From Acanthaster planci (Eukaryota; Echinodermata; Asteroidea; Valvatida; Acanthasteridae), in assembly GCF_001949145.1 (NCBI RefSeq), contig NW_019091418.1, forward strand, positions 1,656,414 through 1,676,018: a DNA stretch of 19,605 bases. The letters run 5' to 3'. The notes under the pieces are model-generated. The model saw nothing but the letters and a program-made list of their open reading frames with translations. It had not been told where the DNA came from and did no database searches. The position numbers were made by a program, and so were the translations under genes. Positions within the stretch are counted from its first letter, which is position 1. Each line of letters starts with the position of its first letter. Of this stretch, positions 1 to 11,000 are shown piece by piece.

Positions 1-342
1 TCCCTGAGTACCGGTACCTGCTTGTGACGCTGGCTGTCTACTGGTCCTGGATGCACACACTGCTCCCCCTGCATGGATGGCGTACAGTCAGTCAGACTGG
101 AGTATTGATCTATATGTGAACTTGCAAGCGCTGGGATCTCTGCAGGTTTTGCATGTTCATTTACTAGAACATGCTGCTGACTGTGCATGGATGCCTTGCT
201 GGTACCTGACCTGGAACATTGTTGACAGCTGTGCAGTGGTTGCTGACTCTCTGTGTGCTGTGCCAGGCCTTGGTTTGGTACTGTAGCTTGCTCTTGCTTG
301 GCCTAGAAGCATGGTGCTGTTGGTCATTTTGTGGCTTTGGAA
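1..342. other. No recognised gene (downstream flank of GPCR remnant)
   Basis: I see no conserved coding sequence here. It follows the stop codon of the minus-strand GPCR remnant, so it could hold that gene's former 3' UTR. The open frames present are short, on both strands, and do not resemble a known family. Confidence 0.4.
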
Positions 343-1285
343 TCACATGAAGCTCAACCTGTTCCCTTGGATGTGATGGCTGGGATTCTGTCTTGGGTAG
401 CAAGGACAGCACAGTTTGAGGAATGAGAAAGCCTGGATTACAGCTGTACAATAGTCAGAGTTGGTAGCACTGTAGATAAGGGGATCAATGGAGCAGTTGA
501 TAAGCCGCAAAATGTCTGAACATGCACTTGGAATGTCCATTTTTTTCTCTAAGGTTTAACACTTCAGCTGCTTGGACAGACAAAGTATTGGTTTTTGCCA
601 CAGTGATAATCATTGAAATAACAGTTTCCAATGAGTTCAGCAAATAGCAGATAGTAGTATTGGTAATAACCATACATACATGTTGGACCTTGCCTGCTTG
701 CTTTAGGCAGTTTGAAGATTGGGCTTTTTGAGTACAGATTTTCACAATGTAGATGTCTAAAGCAACAGTCAACATGAAAGATACAATGTTGATAATGAAA
801 TCAGCCGAGAACAGGACACCAAGGAAAGGTACGGTAGTCTCTGGAAGTGGTAAGAATATGGAAGCCACTCCAACGATAATGAATGGCAGCCAGAGTCTTG
901 CTGATATTCTTGCTGCTCGAGATTTAGTAGCCTTTTCGCTTGATGTCAGAGGATGGCGTACTGCTGAGAATCTCTCAGCTGCTATGGTAACTACAAAGAG
1001 AATTGATGCAGTTTGGGACATGTATCGGCTGCTTACCGGTAGAAGTGCACTTCCAACAGACCATTATTCTCTGTGCATATTGGTGAAAGTATCACAAATA
1101 GAAATTGGTGTAGTAGGTAAAAGGGATCAGCTTCTACCAGATTGGATAAGTAGATGTTGAGGATTGTGTGCATGGACTTCACCCGGATGACTGTGAAGAG
1201 AAATCCTGTGTTTAAAGAGGATGCCAATCGGTGTCATGATCTCAGCACTTAATGGCCGTATTTGGTTGCTTCTTTCTTCAATCTG
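343..1285 (-). pseudogene. Rhodopsin-class (class A) GPCR, three frameshifts, likely pseudogene
   Basis: Reading the minus strand from 1285 to 343 gives all seven transmembrane segments of a class A receptor, but in shifting frames. TM1/TM2 include NTGFLFTVIRV and LSNLVEADPFYLL (conserved Asp of TM2). TM3 ends in the E/DRY-type motif AAERFSAVRHP. TM4 to TM6 follow (LWLPFIIVGVASIF, ADFIINIVSFMLTVALDIYI, VITNTTICYLLNSLETVISM). TM7 carries INCSIDPLIY, a variant of NPxxY, followed by a cysteine-rich tail (CCPCYP) that could be palmitoylated. Frame changes are needed near 1212 (one extra A in TTTAAACAC), near 1065 (one base missing) and at 540-546 (one extra A in a run of seven). No in-frame nonsense codon is seen otherwise. 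The usual TM3 disulfide cysteine appears replaced (ALL instead of ALC). The closest resemblance is to peptide-type orphan receptors of invertebrates; no ligand can be assigned. Two of the indels lie in homopolymers, so sequencing error is possible. Confidence 0.85.
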
Positions 1286-2066
1286 TTAGTAGCTCTCAAG
1301 ATGATGTATCACATCAAAGGCTAATGCTGTCAAGCTGTCTGGGCAGCAATAATTGCTCACACGTCCCACAGCATTGGTCTCTGTACCCGCAGTTTTGTTT
1401 TTCAGATGACTCAGACAGATACTGGTACATGTACATGTACATATCATGTAGACTAGCTGCCTTGTTGTAAGATCTCTCCTGCTCGTTTATACAGTCAGAG
1501 AGTAAAAGATGTTCAGAAATTTTGTGAAACTGAAAGATACCAAGCACCTACCAAACCGCAAATTCTCGGTTTGTAGCCCTGCGGGCTCTGCACGCTTTGA
1601 ATTTCACTGAGAAAAGGCTGATTGTTCGGTGGCATGCGGCTCTACTCACTCTTCCACATTCCCGTTGCCTCTTTTCAAAGTGGGGACTATTGTGAAACTG
1701 GTGATTATGATGCAAAATTAGTCTTTTCATTTCTAGGATACACACAAAGGCCAATCACCATATACAAGAGCCAGGGTCTGCCTTCTTTCACCGTGTTTGC
1801 TCGAGCGTGGGCCGAGAATAATAGCTGAAAAGCGGGCAGAGGATCTCAATTTTTACAGCGGCTTTTACCGTCATCCATTGCGAAGGGGTTAATGAACAAG
1901 AGCCTCCGTATTTATAAGCATTGCAGACTCATCTAACGCTTTTTATTTTGTACACGCGTATCAACAGTATCATAAAGTCCAGGAAGTTCAATTGAAGTGG
2001 AATTATATTTACACTTTATACATGTAACAGTATGATTATTGAGAATTCATTGTTTCCATCCTGCAG
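1286..2066. other. Spacer between GPCR remnant and COQ8; possible COQ8 promoter region
   Basis: No conserved protein is recognisable. A GTACATGTAC microsatellite lies at 1425-1442. Around 1855-1892 the sequence ends in GCGAAGGGGTTAA, which looks like one end of a TTAA-targeting transposon, but no partner end was found. If the exon at 2067 is the first coding exon, the COQ8 promoter and 5' UTR should lie in or left of this stretch. Confidence 0.35.
1425..1442. repeat. GTACAT microsatellite
   Basis: Three GTACAT units. Related self-complementary ACATGTAC runs lie at 2336-2345, 2477-2496 and 7373-7394, so the motif is dispersed across the window. Confidence 0.9.
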
Positions 2067-2099
2067 GATGAGCATTCAAATCCTGAAAACACTGCAAAG
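2067..2099 (+). CDS. COQ8: COQ8 exon 1 candidate (33 bases, possible start codon)
   Basis: A polypyrimidine tract and acceptor (tttccatcctgcag) precede this stretch and a GTAGTA donor follows it. Reading ATG at 2068 gives [10 protein letters not shown] plus two bases, exactly the phase needed to complete the first codon of the exon at 2581. No homology supports these residues, and the block is open in a second frame as well. Alternatives are an internal exon fed from further upstream, or no exon at all, with translation starting at ATG 2591 inside the next exon (510 aa). Confidence 0.45.
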
Positions 2100-5000
2100 G
2101 TAGTAAATGCACCCCACAAACGTCCTGCTAGTGCATGCATCCTGCACTGTGTGCTGTACAAGTGTACCGTGTATGTTTAAGGGGAACAGTTAAGTGGCAT
2201 TTTTCATACATTTACCTCTGTTTTATGAGGTAAGCTACTGTACATGTATTTATGTGACTGACCAGTGATGAAAGCAGCCAAGGGGCGTGATAATAACAGT
2301 GGTGATTCTTAGCAAGTATGCACGACATGAGAATTACATGTACATGAAGTTTCCATGTACCTGTAGCTCCAAAATACATGTACATTGATGTCGCCTTGTG
2401 TGACAATTCATGGACCCTATTCAGTTACAGCTTTAAAAGTCTGGTTATGTGGCAAAAACCTGCTAGGGTTATACACACATGTACATGTACATGTACCAGT
2501 ACATTACCAACTTTCCACATGAAATGTGTTCCAGTACACTAAGTCAAGTCATAAATGTGTCTTTCCACCTCCTTACACAGTGCAACAGAAATGCCTTATC
2601 CAAACGGCACCTCTCCACCAAAGCAAAGCCGAGGTCTCCACACCTTGGCGTCTCCCTTCATTGTCAGACATCGGAGGTCACTGCACTACGAGTCGTCCAC
2701 CGGAATGACCGAAGAGCAGTTGCAGAAGTTGCGAATGCAAGCCAAGTCATCCAAATCATCCAAGCCACGAGGTCCTCTCATCAAACCCAAAGTAAGGCAT
2801 GTTATAAACCGAATAAAAAAATTATTATCCTGGCTCACTAGGCCCAGTAACAATCATAAACTGCCTCAGCTCCTTGGGGCGCGAACGGCTCGGTGAAGCT
2901 ATTTTAAACGCTACCTCACTAATCAAGCACAGTAACCCTCTCTGCCCTCATAGGCTCCCATTTATACTCCCAGATGGAGAGAGGCAAGCGGGAATGAAAA
3001 TGTCACAAAGTATGCCCTATGTTTGGTTTGAATCCCTGACCCTATGATCGGGAGTGACAAACCCTCAACACTGTTAGCCCTATGTGCCCACATTGGTGGC
3101 AGGGAGAACACCTGCAAGGACAGAAGACCGAGTGTGGTGGATGGCCATGGTTGGGTGCCCACACAAAGACCAAACATTTGTAGAAATGGGGTTGGGTGTG
3201 CGCCGTGCTAAGGGGCTTGCAAACATGTACACACGCCTGGTACGTCATTCTAAAGAAACGTCATTATACACGGACCCCATTTGGGCCAGCGCACTGTGAT
3301 GTGTACCGGTAATAGATTGAAGCAATGTCCAATGTCATCCCGTATATTCTAAATTCTTTTCCCACCCATTTCTTCTTTCATTACATCTTACACCATTTAA
3401 ATCCAGCGGTTTATTTTGTCCAATGATGTAGTCCAGTGTTGTACTGGCCTGATTGTCATAAATGTCCATGCTACACCTTGCAATTTCTATGTCTCTCTTC
3501 AGCTAAGTGACCAAGCTAAAGAGAGGACTGTCCCAGCATCTCGGCTCGGCAGAGTCTGGAACTTTGGAGGTAAGAACACAAAGATTATTCCACCGGAACC
3601 ATTTCCCACTTGACATGAAAAACAGTGTTTCTTTAGGGAGATCATGCACCCAGCAAGAGTGTGCCAACTTTGAGATCAAAATTTGTCTAAATATTCATGG
3701 ATAGCAGCACTCTCAAAATCTTTGCACAAGATAAATAAATTGTTGTTTACACATTAAACCAGTGATTTAAAACTTTTTAAATGTTCAGTTTTATTCGAGA
3801 CAACGAGAAACAGTCTTTTTTTGAGGAACATTTCTTGGCACAGAGATCAGTTTGATTGATTATACTCCCTGAAATTCGGCTGTACATGTACAAAGCTTGA
3901 AACCATATTTACAGAAATGATGTCATTTATAGCAAGTTCAAGTCAGTAATACTTGGAGTTGCATTTTATGACCAAAGTAGCATTTTATGAACACTTTACA
4001 TACATGCCTTTGCATTACCACAACATTCCACAATAAATCTTGTACAGATATCTGGAATTGAATGAATTTTAACTGTTGACAGTTGTCAAGATTTAACAAA
4101 TTCTGTCACAGACAATACGTCTCTCTGAAGTACCTACATTTTAAATGACAAAATATCAAATGGAAGTAAGTTGGAAAGAGTTCCTTAGTCGTAGCTATAA
4201 TTCCAAAGGAGCGTTTTCCAGCCTGTTCTTGACTTCATGCACTCAATGTATGTTGATTACTTACTAAGAGCTTGTCAGAAACCTTTCAACGTGTTCAAGC
4301 ATCATATATTAAAATTCATATTGCCTTGCCTCAAAATTCCATTACTAGCCACTAGCCATGTTTATTCTTGACAATTTGTCAGGCCATTATTTCAGAATGA
4401 TCCTATATACCCTTTTAACTGATTAGCCCAATCTTATCCTTAGGTCTAGCAGCTGGTCTTGGCATAGGTGCAGTGGCCGAGAAGGCCAAGAGAAGTCTAG
4501 GACTCAGAGAAGGTAAGAAAAGAAGGCCCACACTACAGGCTTATAATTGGACCTGATAGGTGATCTTGTAAGAGGGCAAGTAAATCTTTTGTGCATTGCA
4601 CGTGATAAGGTAATCTCTCCAGGGCAAAAATCCAGTGGTTTTTATCCTACCTCAAGCGTGCATGCGCTCCTTTACTTTTGTCAACTATTTTGGTCCAGAA
4701 TATCTTGTCAGAGCACTGTCTATCACCAACATATTTATAATCCCAGGTTAAACCTTTATACTTCTTTACTGTCAAAGGTTATCTAAACTTTCCCCAGTTG
4801 TACTTTACAAATAGCCCAGTACCGACTTTCCGGTCACATTTTGACATTATATTGACTGGAGGGGCAGCCTTGTCCCACTTGTATGCTGGAGATTAAAACC
4901 CTACCCCCCCTAGGCCTTTTTACTAGGAACCATCCTGAATCCTCCGAAATCCTCCGATATTCAACATGAAAAAATGCATTCAGCCTAAATCCTCCCAAAT

Positions 5001-8000
5001 CCTCCAATACTTCTTGAAAATGTCATATGGAGGTGTGCCTAACTGCCCACATCCATCGAAATCCTCCGGCAATTCCTGTCATTATGTTGAGGCAGTGCGA
5101 ATGGCACTCTTGAGCTGTAGAGTTGATTCAAAAGAAATATCGGGCTGAATTTGTGCTTGACTAAGCACAAACAACATAGGGTCTAATCCATGACCTTCAC
5201 CTATGGCATCCTTTGAAACCAGCCATGCACTTTTGCCATACACCTTGAATCCTCCAAATTCCTCCGCTTTGCAGAAAAGGATTTTGGAGGATTTGGGAGG
5301 GTTAGATATACATGTAGAAAGTAAAGTTACATTACAACAATGTCACTCTCTTGATCTTTGAACTTTTCCTTGAACTAGATGGCAAGCTTGGAGGTAGTTT
5401 GCTGTTGACAGAGGCCAACGCGGAGCGAATCGTCGACACTTTGTGCCGTGTGAGAGGAGCGGCCTTGAAACTTGGTCAGATGCTGAGCATTCAAGGTAGG
5501 CTGAGGAGAAGGGAAGAATATGTGGGGATTCTCCGTGGAGAAGGTCGAGGAGCTCTTACCTGGAAAGAATTTGTACTCTGGCGCTCAAACCATTTGCATG
5601 GATACTTTGTGCGTCCTTCAAATCCAGTAGTCTGGTAGAATTCAGTGGCACATGTTTAGTACATTGAACATCAGATAACTACGTGTATGACCTGTGATGA
5701 TTAAAACGTGGCCGAGTTGTACTTCTGTGATTCCACTGAAAGGAAAGAAATTAACAGTTGAATTGTGATTAAAACTAAACATGCTAAGTGATAGCTTTGC
5801 TATTGCTAATAAGACTGCTGATGAATATTTATCACGAACATTGTGGTGGTTTTTTAATGCAATTTTTTTTGGTGCTTTAGAAATGCTTTTTAGCATCGCT
5901 TTGGTAACTTTTAAGGTTGAATCCTCCCTTGGTATAAGCATCCAAGATTACTTGAATCTTTAACAAAACAGTTTGAAATTGTACAGCAAATTTAAAAATG
6001 CTCACAGCTTTTTTAGAAAGTGCTGCGCTTGAGGTAAAAAATGCTGCAAATTAACATTTCAGAAAATCTTTCATATTTCCATTCTTTGAAGATTCATTTT
6101 GCATGGAGTGATGACAAAGATCAGAAAAAGTGCACAGATACAATCTTCTTTTGAACAGTGATTTTGTTTTAGCAGATAATGCCCTGATCAGCCCTGAGCT
6201 ACAGCGAGTGTTTGACAGAGTCAGGCAGAGTGCTGACTTCATGCCAGCCTGGCAAATGGAGGTGTGTTATCACAAGCTTTGTTACATACCCATTGGACTC
6301 ACTTGTATCAACAATTCAAGCAAGTGGTTAAAGTGTTGTCCATTATCGTTCAGGAGCTTGTCGAAGAAAATTGCACAAACTTGCTCGGGTTGGACTTGAA
6401 CCCAAATAACCCCCTGCTTTCTGCTGCTAATGTCTGGTCTTCTTCGATATATCAAAACTCTTTCACATTTCTGTTTTGGTTAACTGCCTTAAAAAGTGCA
6501 CTTTTTAAAACAAAATTATCCATGCTTTCCTGGAAAACTGAGGGCGCTGTTGCTGTGAAGTCATCTAGGGAAGACTTAGGCTGCATCCGAATCTCTTGTC
6601 CAGAGCTAGTTCTAGGTCTTCGCACCACTGAAAATGCGTGGAGACGCGCAGGACAATAGACTTAGCTGTAGCTCTGGAAGCCCGTTTCGGACACAGCCAT
6701 AGTTCAGTGGGTAGGCTTTTCTATTCAAACTGTGAACCCAGAATTTGTTTATCGAAAACATTTCGATAGGGATGGATGCTTGCTTATTGCTAGCACATAA
6801 ACAGCTATGAATCAGCAAAGAAAAGAAAACTGAGTCCAGGAAAATCTACAAAAATGCAGGACTTTTTGGTGTACAAACCAATGTAAGATTCAGGTTTCCT
6901 CCTGAGATGACATCCCAGTTTTGCTCATGAAAATGTAAAATACTCATTAGCATAGAAATAAAAAAAGCAGTAAAATACCTGTTGGAACTAGTGAAAAGAA
7001 AGTGAAAATAAGGTTAACTGAGACACAAAGGTGCATTTGTTATTAAAACATATCGATTGCAGCTACTGGTACTCTTTAATTAAGACTGGATGATTTGTGT
7101 TTAATTTGCTTGGACCCGTGACTGACTCGACTTCAACTCTGTATAGTACCATAGTTGTTGACTTTTTGATGGAAATGTAGGTTAAAATGTAAAATCCTTT
7201 TGTAGATTGACATGAATTGGGGCCTTCACTGATGTTATTGTTTGTAAGCTCTTTTATTCAGTGCTGCCTGACAGATTCTGAGGAAAAAAAAGAGTGAGGA
7301 TTACTAAACCTTGATGCTGCGTCCGTCGTACAAACATTAGAGACCATTAGAAATGATGCAAGTACCGTACGGCATACATGTACATGTACATATGGAGCTT
7401 GTAAAAATGGGTGGTGCTACCCACATTTTCTGTGGTTATGCCAAGAAAACCATGTACTGTACATGGATATCTTTATGTAAACGGCACTTTGTTGTGTGTC
7501 CGATAAAACACCTGGCAAAATAACACGTTATAACAAGCAACTTTTTTCTGAGGCGGTACGTGTCCTGTTTACCTCTTAAATCTAACGGTCCCTGTTGTCT
7601 TTGATCTGTCAGAGGGTATTGAAACAGGAGCTAGGTGAGAACTGGAGAAGCAAAGTGGCTTCATTTGAGGATCGACCCTTCGCTGCAGCATCTATCGGTC
7701 AGGTGCATGCTGCTACTATGCATGATGGCAGGGAAGTCGCGATGAAAATCCAAGTATGTACAGTGACTGGAAGCATAGGACCTTTTTTAAAAATCTGGAA
7801 CATTAGAAACACACTAAAACTATTATAGAACATAGGATGTTCCTTTTTTTCTTGTTACTAATTTCTGAATCGTTTTATTTCGTCAAGTTATATTTTGTGC
7901 TCTTTTCACAATGACCAATGAGAAAGAGAAAATGTTTTGTCTGCTGTACGGATGATTCACAATAGTGCACCTCCAAGAGTTTGCAGTGCGTTGGCCAGTC

Positions 8001-11000
8001 ACAATGCATGAAATCTGTCGACCCTTTCCAAACGCGCATTGGGTCGACAGATTTTGTGCATTATGATTGGCCAGTGCGTTGTAAACTCTTGGAGGTGCAC
8101 CAATGTGAAACGCCCGTATTGCTCTTTTCTTTTATAATTATCCACTTCATGTTCACTTTTTGAAACTCGATCATGTGGTGTTGATCACCTTTTGACAGAA
8201 GCGTAGATTATGATTTTTGTTCTTTTAAACTTTGCATGCCATAAGTTGCCTGTCTATTCCCCTACATAGTATCCTGGAGTTGCACAGGGAATTGACAGCG
8301 ACATCAATAATCTGATGGCGATCCTCAAAGTGTGGAATGTCCTCCCTGAAGGTTAGCATTAACAATGCATCTCTCCACTATTTTCAGTGGCACAATCTCT
8401 GTCACAAACACTTTATGAGAATCCTAAGGGTGATTGACTGGCAAGACATCTTTAGCTTTGATATGAAAATATAACATAAGACGTACATTTTGTTATGTTT
8501 AAATTTTCTGTATTCTTAATACCTATAATTGAGATGACTTCCTCTCTTGTAGGACAAGGTGTTTTTTAAACTCCCAAGACTTCCAGCTAAATTAGACTTA
8601 ATCCGATCACCAAAGACGAAAAGAAAATTATTAAACATGTACAACTTGAAAATTGGTTCCTCTATTACTTCGCCCACCAGGCCTCTACGTTGAGAATGCT
8701 GTGGACGTGGCAAGAAAAGAGTTAGCTTGGGAAGTAGATTACACTCGAGAAGCAGAATGGTACCGCAGTTTCAAGTGAGTGACCTTGAAGACTCCATGAT
8801 GAAAATGTAATCAGCATCGTTATGGCATATGCCTCTTGATCCTCTCTCCGTGTTTGTTGGAATGTGGTGATGTGGGTTTTGATTTGAGCAGTGGATTAGT
8901 TCTGTGCCAGGTTTCGTACAAATGTATCAATTTAATCCCAAGCCACTAGTTGCAATAAGTTAGAGAAAGAAATACATGTACACTCCAATATGGCCATCAA
9001 TTAATTAACTACAGGGTATAGTCTGTATGGCAAATCATGGGCTTTGTAAGACCAAATCAACTGTATGTTTATCATTAGAATTATTGATACGCACGTGTAC
9101 ATTCACAGTGTAGCATAATCAAGTTATAAATTTTGGTTGAGCATAATGGTCAGAGAGAGAGAGAGAAGTCAAGGTTGGCTGTTGTGGCCTGTGCTATGTA
9201 TGACACCAGCACAGCACCTCAGGGCATATTGTTTCTGTTAATCTAGGCACTGTAACTTCTCCTGTCAGTTCCGGTGACTTAGCACAAAGATCAGTGGTGT
9301 ACTCCTGTATTTGGCTGGGGGTGCAAAATGGAAACTTTCTAAAAATGACTGTCCAACTAGCAGTTTTTTTCTTCTGTAAAAGAATCCTTATTAACTCCCC
9401 CCTTTCTCCAAGAAAGGTGAGAGTACCATTTCTTAATTGCTGCCAATTTCAGTTCCTAACATAAAAATAAAATTCAAGTTGCCAACATGTCCCGGGGGGC
9501 CTACTTACTATCCCCCACTGGATAACTCACTGACACTGATGTAGTCAATGTGGAATGGTAACCTCAGATGACTTTGTCTTGTGCAGGAGGCTAGTTCTTT
9601 CAGAGATAAGACCGTTTCTTCCCTTACCTGTGTTCGGTGCTGTGTGTCTTGCAGGCACATCCTGAGAGATGACCCCATTTTCATAGTACCAGAGGTTATG
9701 TCCGAGCTGTCCACTAAGCAGATCCTGACCACTGAACTGATGGAAGGCATGTCACTGGACAAGGCCGAAGGGTTGGACCAAGACACCAGGAATCATGTGA
9801 GATGAGATCTTGAAAGTTCCATCTTTCCTCCGTAATGTTGGCAGCAGATGCAATAAGATCAAGCAGTCGTTAGATCTGTTGTATGTAGTGATTTAGATGT
9901 CCACACAGTGGGAAGAGTACACAGTTCATAATTTCTAATGGTAAAAGCTGGTGCTTATCCAGTGAATTTCATGGTGCCACATGATCTTCTGTTGCATTTT
10001 GTTGGAATTGTTTTCCTATTCGGTCGGCTTCTCACTTCAGCCGTGTGTTGTCGATCTTGAGGCGTAGAGCTAATGATTTCATCACCCCGTATCTTGATTT
10101 TTGTTTCTTGAGAACAAATAGACATGCCTTAAAAACATCACATGTCACTTCAGAACGATTTCCAAGCTTCCATAACCGACTCGGAGTTATATCCATTTCT
10201 TGCAGATCTGTATGAACATCCTGAGATTATGCTTGAAGGAACTATTTGAATGGCATTGTATGCAGACAGATCCTAACTGGTCCAACTTCTTATATAACCA
10301 GCGCACAAAGAAGGTATATAGTTAGGAATTGATGTCATTGTATCTACCCGGGTGAGCTCCAACATTTCCAAGTTGGTGTCCATTACAATCCAGCTTGGAA
10401 TTGAAATGTTGTATGACTTTTGTGTGTTTCGTTTTATCTGTCCTCCCATTCACTTGCTCAAATGTTCCTCCTTGTTTTTAGAAAAAAACTCACAGTATTA
10501 CAAAGAAACGGTTTTGTCGTAAGCTCGAGTCTTTTTGTTGAAAAGCCTACCTGTTCTACCTTTTTCTACCTATTTGGTCTGTGTTTGTGTTTCAGATTTT
10601 TTTCAGTAAATTTTACTTTTTGTCCATGTGTGTGTTTGAAAATTGGCCGTCCACTGTCTAAGTAGATGAAGTTCAAAAGTACAGGAGATGGACATGTGGT
10701 AACTTGGTCATGGCATCTGCCACAATGGAAAACAGCATACACGTCGTGTACGCTCACCAAGCTCAGCCACCGATTCTAGGTAACATTTTCTGTAGGGACA
10801 ATCCTCAGAAAAAAAAATTCCAGAGTAAACACTGAGTATGCTGTTTTTCATTGTGGCAGATGCCATCATTAAGTTACTCAATGCCAGTCTGTCTTCTACA
10901 TGGCTTTTAATATGTTTTAACACCCAGCATCTTCCAGTCTTGCTGATGAGATGTGATCCCCACTGAAAAACCAGGCTGAAGAATTGTAACCCCCTATCCT

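Noticed and set aside
1855-1892. Another TTAA element end (GCGAAGGGGTTAA)
   Set aside because: No inverted partner with TTAA could be found within the preceding kilobase.
3015-3035. tRNA-derived SINE suggested by GGTTTGAATCC (B-box-like)
   Set aside because: No A box at proper spacing, no tRNA fold and no A-rich or repeated tail.
6264-6659. 131-codon ORF overlapping COQ8 exon 6 and its intron
   Set aside because: Wrong frame for COQ8 and no homology; the exon ends at a GT donor at 6262.
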